A stretch of 64,000 bases of DNA from Hyphococcus aureus (GCF_042643165.1 NZ_JBHRSH010000002.1:868001-932000); one strand, 5' to 3'; counted from the stretch's first letter, positions 16,378 to 26,117 are shown. Notes: generated from the letters alone by a model not told the origin. Made by a program: numbers and translations.

Positions 16378-16947
16378 CTATTCATACACTTCGCTTGCGG
16401 GCCCAAACGGGAAAAAGACGCCATCGGAGAAAACGCCAAACATCTCTTCTCCATCTATGTCGCGGGTTTCGCCTAACGCGACAAGATCATAATAAACCGC
16501 GCGCGCGATGCGCGCTTCTAGCCGCGAACGCATATCGATATAGGGCGCGCGCTCGCCAGTTTCAGGATCGGCGCGAAAGACAAGCGGATGATCCGGTCCG
16601 GCAACCGCCTCGTCGCCAACATTGGAAGTAAAGACAAGTTTTTGCGCCTCGCCCTCGCCTTCGCGGCGCATGAGTACGGCCAGAAATGGCACGTCCTCCA
16701 CCGCGATCTCCATCTTTTCAACCGGCGTCACCAGGAAGTAATCATCGCCTTCCCGGCGCAGCACCGTCGAAAACAACCGCACCAGCCGCGCCCGCCCAAT
16801 GGGCGTTCCTTCATGGACCCAGGTTCCGTCGCGCTTGATGACAAGATCGATCTCGCCGCAAAACTCCGGATGCCATTTGTCGACGGGCGGCAGGCCTTTT
16901 TGACCTGCGCCGTCGAGTTCCGCCGCGTATCGCATCAAATCGGTCAT
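16378..16947 (-). CDS. DUF1285 family protein
   Basis: A 189-residue protein of the uncharacterised DUF1285/COG3816 family. The conserved core is PPVDKWHPEFCGEIDLVIKR, GTWVHEGTPIGRARLVRLFS, VLRREGDDYFLVTPVEK and VEDVPFLAVLM. It is soluble and has no signal peptide. Function is unknown; its constant place beside the CoA pyrophosphatase and CCA enzyme in Alphaproteobacteria hints at RNA or coenzyme metabolism. I start at the ATG at 16947; the frame stays open to 17046, overlapping sppA, but the extra residues look non-family. Confidence 0.85.
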   Translation of the reverse strand: MTDLMRYAAELDGAGQKGLPPVDKWHPEFCGEIDLVIKRDGTWVHEGTPIGRARLVRLFSTVLRREGDDYFLVTPVEKMEIAVEDVPFLAVLMRREGEGEAQKLVFTSNVGDEAVAGPDHPLVFRADPETGERAPYIDMRSRLEARIARAVYYDLVALGETRDIDGEEMFGVFSDGVFFPFGPASEVYE

Positions 16948-17036
16948 AAACGAAACCGGCGCTGTATTATCTACAGCGCCGGCCCCTCTTTGTTGTTCAG
17001 CGCTTGTCGCCCGCTCTTTACGGCGAACGCATGAGC

Positions 17037-18929
17037 TTATTCGCAAGTCAGGCAGCGTGCATAGGCGGCGTTCGGATCATTGAACTCGGCGAAGAATGCA
17101 GCCTGTTCTTCTGCGGCGCGAACGATCTGCGCCACGGCGCCTTCCGCGTGACGCTGTTTTGCGCCGCCGAATTTGGCGATCGTGGTTTCGGACAGATTGC
17201 TCATGAACATTTCGAAGGTCGTGCGCTTTTCTTTCATGTCGACGACATCGTATTTGTCGAGGCCGGCGAGTTTCGCCGCCGCGGCCGTCGCGTCATCAAA
17301 GTCGCCGAGCTTGTCGACAAGTTTCAACTCCAACGCCTTTTCGCCGATCCAGACGCGGCCCTGGCCAACAGAGTCGACATAAGCCTTGTCGAGGTGACGA
17401 CCTTCACCGACGATCGTCAGGAAGCGGTCATACCCGTTTTCCGTAGACTGCTGGATGATGTCCGCAGCATTAGGCGGCAACGGGCCAAGGCCTGTCGCGA
17501 GAATTGGCGAAAGGGTCGTGGTGCCGACGCCGTCCACATAGACGCCTGCTTCAGCCGCCGTGTTCTCGAACGTATTGAAGTAACCGAAAATACCGATGGA
17601 GCCGGTGATGGTCGTTGGCGCCGCCCAGATTTCATCGGTCGCCGCGGCGATCCAGTACCCGCCCGACGCCGCGAGGGAGCCCATGGAGGCGACCACCGGT
17701 TTGCCGTCCGCTTTCAGCGCAAGCACTTCGTCACGGATGATGTCCGACGCAAAGGCGGAGCCGCCCGGGCTGTCGATGCGCAGCACCACGGCTTTGACCT
17801 TGTCGTCTTCGCGCGCTTTTCTGAGCTGTGCGGCGATGGTGTCGCCGCCGGCTGCGCGGCCGGTCGGCGCTTCGCCGTCGACAATGGTTCCCGCCGCCGT
17901 GATCACCACAACATTCGGATCGCTGTCGTCATCTTTCTTGTCAAGCGAGGTGAGATAACGCTTGAAGCTGACTTTCTTGAACGACTTGCCGTCTTTGGTT
18001 TTGCCGAATGTTTCTTTCAGCTTGTCGTTCATTTCCGCGCGCGACATCAATTCGTCCACAAAGCCGGCTTTGACCGCCACTTTGCCGAGATCGCCGTCAA
18101 CTTCTTCCAGAAGCGCGTTGAGATTATTGGCGTAGTTATCCACCGAGCCGGGTTTCAGGCCGCGCGCCTTTTCAACAACAGAAGCGTAATCGCGCCACAA
18201 TACCGAAAGGTAAGCCGCGTTCGCTTCTTTTGCTTCCGGCGACATGTCATCGCGCAGGAACGGCTCCACTGCGGATTTGAACGTGCCCACACGGAAAACG
18301 TGGCTGGTCACTTTCAGTTTTTCGAGCAGGCTCTTCACATAGACGCCATAAGACCCGTAGCCGTAGATGAAGAGATTGCCGTAATCATTCATGTAAATCT
18401 CGTCGGCGTTGGCCGCGAGGAGATACTGGTCCTGGCTGTAGGCGTCGCCGACAGCAATAATCTTCTTGCCGCTTTCTTTGAACTTGGCGATTTCATCGAC
18501 AAGATAATGAAGCTTCGAGGCGCTTGAGGGCGACGCGCCCATAGCGCCGAGATCAAGAACAAGGCCCTTGATGCGCTTGTCGTCCTTCGCGGCGCGGAGC
18601 ACGCGGACAAGATCATGAACTTCAATCTGGGTCGGCTCATTAATGCCGTATGCTTCTTCGCGCAGCACTTCGAGCGGGTTCACATCCTCGGCGATTTCAA
18701 CAAGCACGCCGTTGGGATCGAGCACCAGCGCCGCTTCATCGGGAATGGAGACGGAAACCTTTTCGCCATTGCCGGCGATGCCGTTAGTGACTTCGACCAT
18801 CACGCCGACAATCAGGATTAAAACAACGAGGCCGATAAGCCCCTGCAGCATCAAAAGGACGCCAATGATGAGTTTGGCGAAGCCCTTGATGAATCCCCAG
18901 ACCGAAAAATGCGACTCGTGTTCCGACAC
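17037..18929 (-). CDS. sppA: Signal peptide peptidase SppA (67K type)
   Basis: Protease IV, 630 residues, degrades cleaved signal peptides in the inner membrane. An N-terminal membrane anchor spans about 21-46. The long two-domain form is present: catalytic lysine K218 in GTFKSAVEPF in the first domain and catalytic serine S422 in AASGGYW in the second, with RIDSPGGSAFASD and ITGSIGIFG around it. The C-terminus ends in a short tail with two cysteines (ARCLTCE). The start is a GTG at 18929 with a strong AGGGGA site 6-7 bases upstream. Stop and DUF1285 frame lie close together, so co-transcription is possible. Confidence 0.94.
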   Translation of the reverse strand: MSEHESHFSVWGFIKGFAKLIIGVLLMLQGLIGLVVLILIVGVMVEVTNGIAGNGEKVSVSIPDEAALVLDPNGVLVEIAEDVNPLEVLREEAYGINEPTQIEVHDLVRVLRAAKDDKRIKGLVLDLGAMGASPSSASKLHYLVDEIAKFKESGKKIIAVGDAYSQDQYLLAANADEIYMNDYGNLFIYGYGSYGVYVKSLLEKLKVTSHVFRVGTFKSAVEPFLRDDMSPEAKEANAAYLSVLWRDYASVVEKARGLKPGSVDNYANNLNALLEEVDGDLGKVAVKAGFVDELMSRAEMNDKLKETFGKTKDGKSFKKVSFKRYLTSLDKKDDDSDPNVVVITAAGTIVDGEAPTGRAAGGDTIAAQLRKAREDDKVKAVVLRIDSPGGSAFASDIIRDEVLALKADGKPVVASMGSLAASGGYWIAAATDEIWAAPTTITGSIGIFGYFNTFENTAAEAGVYVDGVGTTTLSPILATGLGPLPPNAADIIQQSTENGYDRFLTIVGEGRHLDKAYVDSVGQGRVWIGEKALELKLVDKLGDFDDATAAAAKLAGLDKYDVVDMKEKRTTFEMFMSNLSETTIAKFGGAKQRHAEGAVAQIVRAAEEQAAFFAEFNDPNAAYARCLTCE

Positions 18930-19264
18930 AAAGGTCCCCTTTACACTACCGGCGCGAAAGCCGGCTCCACAGAGCCGCCCACAAGGACAGCTCCTCTGTT
19001 TTCAACGCTCCGGCGCCCAAAAGCGCCAAAACTGACAACCACCCCGCGAAATCCGCCCGCGGAAGCCCGCGACGCAAATCTTGCGGCATGGTAATGACAT
19101 CGGGCGCGAAGCCGCAAGGGGCAAGAGTTTTTCGACAATCCGAGCCGTTTCCTTGCCAAGCAGTTCTTTAACCCCGACCAAGCCATGCTATCTCAATATT
19201 TGGTCCCGAATCGCCGGAACCAGCCTCCACGACCATATTTGGTCTTCAACATCACGCGAGCCCC
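18930..19264. other. 335-base divergent intergenic region
   Basis: Space between the divergent sppA and moxR genes. I find no convincing gene in it; short open frames on both strands lack family character or a ribosome-binding site. It contains a small inverted repeat CCGGC-N6-GCCGG near the sppA end and, near the moxR end, four copies of GACCA/TGGTC listed separately. Both operons must have promoters here, but I cannot place them with confidence. Confidence 0.6.
19176..19244. promoter_or_regulatory. Cluster of four GACCA/TGGTC half-sites upstream of moxR
   Basis: Within 69 bases there are GACCAA at 19176-19181, TTGGTC at 19200-19205, GACCA at 19231-19235 and TTGGTC at 19239-19244. The last two form GACCA-TTT-region-TGGTC with 5-base arms. 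ATATTTGGTC occurs twice as a direct repeat (19196-19205 and 19235-19244), 39 bases apart. The last site ends 20 bases before the moxR start. This could be an operator for a dimeric regulator; nothing identifies the protein. Confidence 0.35.
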
Positions 19265-20257
19265 ATGACCGACACCCAGCCTGACCCAGATATCCTGCGG
19301 AAATTTGATGAGATTTCGGTAAAATTCGGGCGCGCCCGAACAGCCCTTGGAAAAGTCGTTTTCGGCCAGGAAGAGGTGATCGACCTCACCCTTGCTACAC
19401 TTGCAGCAGGCGGTCATGGGCTGCTGGTGGGCGCTCCGGGCCTCGCCAAAACCCTCCTTGTCACCTCGATCGCCGATCTGATGGGCCTCTCGGCCAAACG
19501 GGTGCAGTTTACGCCCGATCTGATGCCCGGCGACGTGCTCGGATCGGAGGTTCTGGAAGAAAGCGCCGAGGGACGCCGGGAATTCCGTTTCATTCCGGGA
19601 CCGGTCTTCTGCCAGCTCCTGATGGCGGACGAAATCAACCGGGCGAGCCCGCGCACCCAGTCGGCCCTCCTTCAGGCCATGCAGGAGCACCATGTGACCG
19701 TGGCCGGCGCCCGCCATGACCTGCCCGTTCCGTTTCACGTTCTCGCCACCCAGAACCCGATTGAACAGGAAGGCACCTACCCCCTGCCCGAAGCGCAGCT
19801 TGACCGTTTCCTCCTTGAGATTGACGTCAATTATCCGGACATAGACGCCGAACGGCGCATGCTCGCCGCGACCACAGGCGCGCAAAAGTCTGCTGTTGAC
19901 GCAGTGATGACCGCCGAAGATCTGATGGAAGCGCAAAAGCTTGTGCGGGAGATGCCCATCGGCGAACAGGTGGTGGAAATGATCCTGTCGATCACCCGCG
20001 CAGCGCGGCCGACGAGCGACGCCAAAGACCGTGTGAAAAAATTCGTGGCCTGGGGGCCCGGCCCGCGCGCAAGTCAGGCCTTCTCTCTTGCGGCGCGTTC
20101 GCTGGCGCTCATCGACGGACGTCATGCGCCGTCGCTCGACGACGTTAAACGTCTCGCAGGCCCGGTGTTACGGCATCGCATGGCGCTTAACTTTGCGGCG
20201 CGATCCGAAGGATTGACGACCGACGATTTCATCAAGGAACTGGTTGCGGGGGCGTAA
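19265..20257 (+). CDS. MoxR-family AAA+ ATPase
   Basis: A 330-residue MoxR ATPase. These act as chaperones, often together with VWA-domain proteins, in maturing periplasmic or membrane complexes. Walker A is GAPGLAKT (56-63), Walker B LLMADEIN (118-125), sensor 1 is in VLATQNPIEQEGTYPLPEAQLDRF, and the C-terminal lid contains SLAARSLALIDGRHAPSLDDVKRLA. The glutamine-rich sensor motif is the MoxR signature. It is the first gene of an operon with DUF58, BatA/DUF4159 and VWA-like genes, a set known from many Alphaproteobacteria. Confidence 0.93.
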   Translation: MTDTQPDPDILRKFDEISVKFGRARTALGKVVFGQEEVIDLTLATLAAGGHGLLVGAPGLAKTLLVTSIADLMGLSAKRVQFTPDLMPGDVLGSEVLEESAEGRREFRFIPGPVFCQLLMADEINRASPRTQSALLQAMQEHHVTVAGARHDLPVPFHVLATQNPIEQEGTYPLPEAQLDRFLLEIDVNYPDIDAERRMLAATTGAQKSAVDAVMTAEDLMEAQKLVREMPIGEQVVEMILSITRAARPTSDAKDRVKKFVAWGPGPRASQAFSLAARSLALIDGRHAPSLDDVKRLAGPVLRHRMALNFAARSEGLTTDDFIKELVAGA

Positions 20258-20379
20258 TAGAGCCGAGTTCCGATAAAAATCGGAACACGGATCTAGGGTT
20301 ATTTTTGTCGCGCTTCTTTTGCGGATAACCGCGCACATTTATCCGCGAAGCGCTCGAGAGTTTGGAGACACCGCGCCAG

Positions 20380-21294
20380 ATGGCGAAAACCACATCAGGC
20401 AAAATGGAAGAAACGCTCGCCGTTCGTCACGATGCGGAAAGCGCGGCCGCGTTGTTTCCCCCTATGCTGCTCGAGGCCGAGCGCATGGCGCAGGCGGTGA
20501 GCGCAGGCCTGCACGGGCGTCGCCGCGCCGGTCCCGGCGAGACCTTCTGGCAGCATCGTCCATACGCTTTTGGCGATCCCGTCTCCGCGATTGACTGGCG
20601 CCAGTCCGCCAGAGCCGCCGACCGGCTCTATGTGCGCCAGAATGAGTGGGAGGCCGCCGCCGCCGCCTATCTCTGGCGCGACCCTTCGCATTCTCTCGAT
20701 TACGCCTCGCAAAAAACATTACCGACCAAACGCCGTCGCGCCGATATTTTACTGGCGGCGCTGACGATCCTGCTTTCGCAAGCCGGTGAGCGCATCGGCC
20801 TGCTTGGCGAAGACCGCAGACCGTTTCAGGGACGCACCGCGCCTGAACGCATGCTGGAAGCGCTGCATATCGGTGAGTTCAATGACGCCACCGGGGCGCC
20901 GCCGCTCGCCTCTGTTCCGGCGGGCGCGCGCGTCGTCATGGCGAGTGATTTTTTCACCGCACCGGAAAGCGTTGAACGCGCGGTTGCGGCGCTGGCCTCG
21001 AACGGCGCGCAAGGCGTGTTGTTGCAAGTCTGCGACCCTGCGGAAGAAGACTTTCCGTTTGAAGGCCGCGTTGAGTTCCGTGATCTTGAAAGCAAGGACC
21101 GGCTGATCTTCGGCCAGACCGCATCGCTCGCCGACGCCTATAAAGCGAAATTCGCCGCCCATCGCGGCGCCCTTGAGGCGATTGCACAACAAAGCGGCTG
21201 GCGCTTTTTCGTCCACCGCACCGACCACGCCCCGCAAACGGCGTTGTTGTCTTTGTTCACGGCGATCGCCGACATGCGCGCCTGGAAAGCATAA
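20380..21294 (+). CDS. DUF58 domain protein
   Basis: A 304-residue DUF58 protein, nearly always encoded after a moxR gene. The core motif is RPYAFGDPVSAIDWRQSAR followed by LYVRQNE, and a VWA-like region continues to the C-terminus. There is no signal peptide or membrane segment in this version. The ATG at 20380 has GGAG 12 bases upstream, a little far; a TTG at 20362 preceded by GAGAG is an alternative. It ends 3 bases before the next gene. Its function is not established; a partner role with the MoxR ATPase is inferred from context. Confidence 0.88.
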   Translation: MAKTTSGKMEETLAVRHDAESAAALFPPMLLEAERMAQAVSAGLHGRRRAGPGETFWQHRPYAFGDPVSAIDWRQSARAADRLYVRQNEWEAAAAAYLWRDPSHSLDYASQKTLPTKRRRADILLAALTILLSQAGERIGLLGEDRRPFQGRTAPERMLEALHIGEFNDATGAPPLASVPAGARVVMASDFFTAPESVERAVAALASNGAQGVLLQVCDPAEEDFPFEGRVEFRDLESKDRLIFGQTASLADAYKAKFAAHRGALEAIAQQSGWRFFVHRTDHAPQTALLSLFTAIADMRAWKA

Positions 21295-21297
21295 ATC

Positions 21298-24018
21298 GTG
21301 GGCGCGCTCAGTTTCACATCGCCGCTGCTTCTTCTCGCCCTCGGCGCCTTGCCGCTGATCTGGCTGTTGCTGCGCGCTACGCCGCCTTCACCAAAACGCG
21401 AAAATTTTCCCGCCTTCATCATCTTGCGGCAGTTAAAGACGGCGGAAGAAACGCCGGACCGTACGCCATGGTGGCTGCTATTGATGCGGCTGCTTCTGGC
21501 GGGGCTTATTATTCTTGGCCTTGCAGGTCCTGTCTTGAACGCGCCAGCGCCGGGAACGCAGACCGGTCCGATGCTGCTGGTTGTCGACAATAGTTGGGCC
21601 GCCGCGCAGCATTGGCGCACGCGCCAGGACGCCTTGCGCGAAGCGGCGGCGGAAGCGGCGCAAACGGACCGCCAGGTTTTCATCCTCACAACCGCGCCGG
21701 AGCGCACGCCCGCGCCGCTTGAACCCATGACCGGAGAGGCCGCCCGCGCCGCCGCAGACGCCATGACGCCCGCGCCTTTCGCCGCCGATCGCGCTGGCGC
21801 GGCAAGCCGCCTCGCCGAGCTTGACCGTTATTTCACCTCGGGCGCTGAGATCCGCTGGCTTTCCGATGGGCTTGCAGGCGAAGGTGATCAGACGCTTACC
21901 GACGCGCTGTCAGGCCGGGGCGAGCTTGCCATCTTTAACGATGCCCGCGCGCCTAAATATCAGTTGCGTCCCTTGCAGTCGGCGGAGAACGCTCTCGCTT
22001 ACCGGGTCGAGCGGCTGGATGCAGCGGCGCCGGCGGAAGGCGCCGTCATCGCAACAGCCCGTGACGGTCGCGAACTGGCGCGCTCTGAGTTTGAATTCGC
22101 CGCTGGCGAGCTGGCGCGCGATGTAACCCTCAACCTCCCCCTCGCTCTCGCAAATGAACTTTCCATCACCCGGATCGAAGGCGTCGCCTCCGCCGGCGCC
22201 GTGCGCCTCTCCGACGCCCGCGACCGGCGCGCGCTGATCGGACTTGCCCGTAACGCCGAAAGCTCAAGCGACAACCTGTTGAAGGGTGATCATTATATTC
22301 GCGAGGCGTTGAACCCTTACGCTTCCTTCCTCGAAGACGACCTCTCCACGCTGTTGCAGTCGGATGTCTCCGTTATTGTGCTCGACGACATAGGCCGCTT
22401 GCGCGCCAGTGAGCGCGACGAGCTTTCCGCCTGGGTCGAGCGCGGCGGCGTTCTGATCCGCTTTGCCGGGCCCGTCCTCGCCGAGGCGGCGCAGGACAGT
22501 GCGCCCGACCTTATCCCCGCGCCATTGCGCGGCGGCGGACGCGCCTTTGGCGGCGCCCTGACCTGGGACACACCGCAACATCTCGACATCTTTCCCGCAG
22601 AAAGCCCGTTTGCAGGACTGGACGCCGCTGACGACGTCCTGATCCGCCGTCAGGTGCTGGCCGAACCCGGCGGGGAGACAACACAGCGTACCTGGGCGCG
22701 GCTGAAAGACGGCACACCGCTCGTCACCGGCGCCCGTCAGGGCAAAGGCGTCATTGCACTTTTTCATGTGACCGCAACGCCGGACTGGTCGGACCTGCCT
22801 CTGTCCGGACTATTCATCGATATGCTCCGCAGGCTGACTTTCCTGTCGGCGCTGGGACCTGACGCGGCGTCTGAAGGCGCCGACGCCCGTTATGCGCCCT
22901 TGCGCCTCCTCACCGGCGAAGGCCGGATGACCCGGCCCGATGACGCCGCCCGCGCCCTCACCGCGGCGGAGCTGGCGCTCGCCCCGTCTCCCGCCCGCGC
23001 GCCGGGTTTTTACGGAGCCCCCGAAGCGCCGCTGGCGCTCAACGCCGTTCCTGTCGGCGCCGCCTTTGAACCGATCTCAATTTCAGGCGCCGCCATTCAG
23101 GCCTATGAGGCAGCCCCGCCGGTGTCCTTAAGCCCGCCGCTGGTTGTCGCTGCGTTGTTGTTGCTTCTTGCCGACGGCATTATCGCGCTGATGTTGAGCG
23201 GGCGGCTTAACTGGCGTCCCGCCGCAGCGGCGCTGCTGGCGGCTGGCGTCATCTCGGGCCCCATGGACCGCGCCAGCGCGCAACCGCTCGACGCGCCAAT
23301 CGAGGAAAAAATCGTCGACGCCGCATTGACGACGCGCCTCGCCTATATAGCCAGCGGCGACTCGGCGATCGACACCCTCACGGAACAGGGTCTCGCCGCG
23401 CTCAGCAGGGAACTCTACAGACGGACAGCCATCGAACCCGCCCCGCCCGAGCGCATCGATCCGGATACGGACGATCTGTCGGTCTATTCCTTTCTCTACT
23501 GGCCGATTGCGCCGGGCGCGGAAACGCCCTCCGACGCGGCCCTCGCCAATATCGAAAACTTCATGCGCTTCGGCGGGCTCCTCCTTATCGACACCCGCGA
23601 TGATGAGCGCGCCGTGGGCGCGGGATCGACGCCGGAAGGGCAAGCCCTGCAGCGCATTCTCGGCGCCCTCGACATCCCGCCCTTACGGCCGGTCGATGAC
23701 AGCCACGTGCTGACGCGCTCCTTCTATCTCCTGAACTCGCTTTACGGGCGCAACAACAACAATCCGGTCTGGGTCGAGGCCGATTCCAGCGGCTCCAATG
23801 ACGGCGTCACTGCGCTGATCATCGGCGGGCGCGACTGGATCGGCGCCTGGGCGGCGGACAGTTTCGGCCGTCCTTTGAGACCCATGGGATCGGGCGGGCC
23901 TCGTGCGCGCGAACTCGCTTATCGCGCCGGCGTCAACATGGTGATGGTCGCCTTCACCGGCAATTATAAATCCGATCAGGTGCACACGCCGATCCTTCTG
24001 GAGCGGCTTGGCAAGTGA
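21298..24018 (+). CDS. BatA-like/DUF4159 membrane protein
   Basis: A 906-residue membrane protein. The N-terminus is BatA-like, with membrane helices at about 6-26 and 58-80 and the linker PPSPKRENFPAFIILRQLK. A VWA-like domain starts at about 92, but its metal-binding motif reads DNSWA (97-101) rather than DxSxS, so metal binding is doubtful. Two or more hydrophobic segments lie at about 610-665. The C-terminal 230 residues are a DUF4159 domain (LSVYSFLYWPI, GGLLLIDTRDD). The start is GTG. The stop overlaps the next start as GTGA. Function is unknown; likely a periplasm-facing partner of MoxR. Confidence 0.85.
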   Translation: MGALSFTSPLLLLALGALPLIWLLLRATPPSPKRENFPAFIILRQLKTAEETPDRTPWWLLLMRLLLAGLIILGLAGPVLNAPAPGTQTGPMLLVVDNSWAAAQHWRTRQDALREAAAEAAQTDRQVFILTTAPERTPAPLEPMTGEAARAAADAMTPAPFAADRAGAASRLAELDRYFTSGAEIRWLSDGLAGEGDQTLTDALSGRGELAIFNDARAPKYQLRPLQSAENALAYRVERLDAAAPAEGAVIATARDGRELARSEFEFAAGELARDVTLNLPLALANELSITRIEGVASAGAVRLSDARDRRALIGLARNAESSSDNLLKGDHYIREALNPYASFLEDDLSTLLQSDVSVIVLDDIGRLRASERDELSAWVERGGVLIRFAGPVLAEAAQDSAPDLIPAPLRGGGRAFGGALTWDTPQHLDIFPAESPFAGLDAADDVLIRRQVLAEPGGETTQRTWARLKDGTPLVTGARQGKGVIALFHVTATPDWSDLPLSGLFIDMLRRLTFLSALGPDAASEGADARYAPLRLLTGEGRMTRPDDAARALTAAELALAPSPARAPGFYGAPEAPLALNAVPVGAAFEPISISGAAIQAYEAAPPVSLSPPLVVAALLLLLADGIIALMLSGRLNWRPAAAALLAAGVISGPMDRASAQPLDAPIEEKIVDAALTTRLAYIASGDSAIDTLTEQGLAALSRELYRRTAIEPAPPERIDPDTDDLSVYSFLYWPIAPGAETPSDAALANIENFMRFGGLLLIDTRDDERAVGAGSTPEGQALQRILGALDIPPLRPVDDSHVLTRSFYLLNSLYGRNNNNPVWVEADSSGSNDGVTALIIGGRDWIGAWAADSFGRPLRPMGSGGPRARELAYRAGVNMVMVAFTGNYKSDQVHTPILLERLGK

Positions 24019-26117
24019 CGTCGCTTCCTTTCAATATCGTTCTCGATCCGATGCTGCCGCAATGGGCGCTGATCCTCGCCGTCATTGCAGGCGCGGCCTT
24101 TGCAATCCTGTCGCTGCTCCGCAACTGGAAAAGCGGCATCGCGCGCGCGGTCGCTATCGCCGCGCTCCTGGCGCTGATCGCCGGCCCCATGATCCGGGAA
24201 GCTGAGACAACACCACTCAATGACATCGCCCTGATCCTCGTCGACGAGAGCGCCAGCCAGTCGCTCGATGGTCGTAATCGCGTCAGCGAGGACGCGGCAG
24301 TAAAACTCGCGGACCGCATCGAAGCCCTCGGCGGCGTTGAAACCGAAACAATCCGTTACGGCGGCGAGGAAGAAACGCTATCGGTAAATGCCGTGCGCCA
24401 GGCGGTTGCCGACACGCCGCGCCAGCGTCTCGGCGCCGTTTTCCTCATCACTGACGGACAGGCCGCCGACGCCTCGGACGCCGCAGACGGGCTCGACACC
24501 GACGCGCCGGTCCATATTCTCACCACTGGCGCAACAAATGAATCCGATCGCAAGATCACCCTCGTCAATGCGCCGCGTTACGGCATTGTCCGCCAGCCTG
24601 TGCGCGTCACCTTCCGTATCGACGATCTTGGCCGCGATGGAGAAGCCCTGACGGACGCCCGCGCGCCGATGGTGACCTTGCGCATGGATGGCGAGGAAAT
24701 TCTGCGCGAGGCGGTGCCCGTCGGCGCCGAAGCCGGTTTCGACGTGCCCCTGACGCGTCCGGGACAAACGATCATCGAGCTTGAAGTCGCCGAGCGTTCT
24801 GGCGAGTTGACAACCCGGAATAACATCGCCGTTCTGCCGATCACCGCCGTGCGCGACCGCTTGCGCGTACTTCTTATTTCCGGCGAGCCGCATCCGGGCG
24901 AGCGGGTCTGGCGCAATCTCTTGAAATCGGACCCCGCGGTTGACCTCGTCCACTTCACGATCCTCAGACCCATCGACAAGAATGACGGCACACCCGTCGA
25001 TGAACTGGCGCTCATCCCGTTTCCGCAGGATGAACTCTTCATCGACAAGCTTGATGAATTCGATTTGCTGATTTTCGACCGCTACGCTTATCGCGGTGTG
25101 TTGTCGTCTTTCCATTTCGACAATATCGCGCGGTTCGTCGACAATGGCGGCGCGGTGCTGATCGCGTCCGGCCCGGAATATAACGGCTCCCTTAGCCTCG
25201 CGAACCGGCGAAATCTCTCTTTCATCCTCCCCGCCCTTCCGGCGGGGAGCGCCGTTGAAGAAGCTTACCGGCCGGAGGTCACAGAGCTTGGCCAGCGCCA
25301 CCCCGTGACCGCCAATCTTCCGGACGCCGACATCTGGGGCCGCTGGCTGCGCGTCATGCCGGTGACGCAACGGCGCGGTGAAACCCTGATGAGCGGTCCG
25401 CGCGGCGCGCCGCTTTTGATTCTAGACCGCATCGGCGAAGGCCGCGTCGGACTTTTCCTTTCCGATCATGTCTGGCTATGGGCGCGCGGTTTTGACGGCG
25501 GCGGGCCCCATGCGGAACTGCTCCGCCGCATCGCCCACTGGCTGATGAAAGAGCCGGAGCTCGAAGAAGAAGCGCTTTCCCTGCGCGAAGAAAACGGCGA
25601 CCTCATTGTCGAGCGCCGCAGCATCGAAGAGGACGCTCCCGCCGTCGCGCTCACAAATCCTGACGGCGAGACCAGCGAAGTCGACCTTCGTGAAACCACG
25701 CCCGGCCGCTTCACGGCGCGCATCACCCAGCCGCCACGGGGGCTTTACCGCGCCGCCTCGGGCGAGCTTTTCGCCATCGGCGTAATCGGGGTTGAAGCGG
25801 CGCCTGAATTCCAGAATGTCATTTCCACCGGAAGTCTCCTCGGCCCGCTGGCTGAGGAAACCGGCGGCGGCGTTTACGCTGTTCGCGACGGGAATAACGC
25901 CTCACCGCCTGACCTCAAAAGGGTTCGAGGCGAGACAGCGCCCCGGTCGGGCGCATCCTGGGCCGGGATCGCCGAGCGCCGGGCGGAGCGCGTTGAGACA
26001 GTGAAAGACGCGCCGCTCGCGCCGGCGCTTTTCTGGCTGTTCATCATCGCGCTGGCGCTGCTGGCCGCCTGGGGGCTTGAAGGCGGGCGTTTCACACGAA
26101 AAGCCCAACAGAGTTAA
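24015..26117 (+). CDS. Membrane protein with VWA-like and amidotransferase-like regions
   Basis: A 700-residue inner-membrane protein. Helices lie at about 15-36 and 43-60, with a last one at about 672-692, so the bulk faces the periplasm. After helix 2 comes a VWA-like domain with an intact DxSxS motif (DESAS, 77-81) and VFLITDGQAAD. The middle (RVLLISGEPHPGERVWRNLL, then FDLLIFDRY and NGGAVLIASGPEY) looks like the class-I glutamine-amidotransferase-like fold of BatA-operon proteins, without an obvious catalytic cysteine. Start GTG overlaps the previous stop by four bases. It is the last member of the MoxR operon. Confidence 0.82.
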   Translation: MTSLPFNIVLDPMLPQWALILAVIAGAAFAILSLLRNWKSGIARAVAIAALLALIAGPMIREAETTPLNDIALILVDESASQSLDGRNRVSEDAAVKLADRIEALGGVETETIRYGGEEETLSVNAVRQAVADTPRQRLGAVFLITDGQAADASDAADGLDTDAPVHILTTGATNESDRKITLVNAPRYGIVRQPVRVTFRIDDLGRDGEALTDARAPMVTLRMDGEEILREAVPVGAEAGFDVPLTRPGQTIIELEVAERSGELTTRNNIAVLPITAVRDRLRVLLISGEPHPGERVWRNLLKSDPAVDLVHFTILRPIDKNDGTPVDELALIPFPQDELFIDKLDEFDLLIFDRYAYRGVLSSFHFDNIARFVDNGGAVLIASGPEYNGSLSLANRRNLSFILPALPAGSAVEEAYRPEVTELGQRHPVTANLPDADIWGRWLRVMPVTQRRGETLMSGPRGAPLLILDRIGEGRVGLFLSDHVWLWARGFDGGGPHAELLRRIAHWLMKEPELEEEALSLREENGDLIVERRSIEEDAPAVALTNPDGETSEVDLRETTPGRFTARITQPPRGLYRAASGELFAIGVIGVEAAPEFQNVISTGSLLGPLAEETGGGVYAVRDGNNASPPDLKRVRGETAPRSGASWAGIAERRAERVETVKDAPLAPALFWLFIIALALLAAWGLEGGRFTRKAQQS

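Noticed and set aside
17004..18527. 507-codon plus-strand open frame opposite sppA
   Set aside because: Antisense shadow; sppA has its catalytic lysine and serine, whereas the shadow protein looks like random His/Arg/Phe-rich sequence.
18941..19186. Short minus-strand open frame in the sppA-moxR gap
   Set aside because: No ribosome-binding site, no family features, and overlaps likely promoter space.
24378..25370. 330-codon minus-strand open frame inside the VWA-like gene
   Set aside because: Shadow frame; the sense gene is coupled to its neighbour and carries a DxSxS motif.
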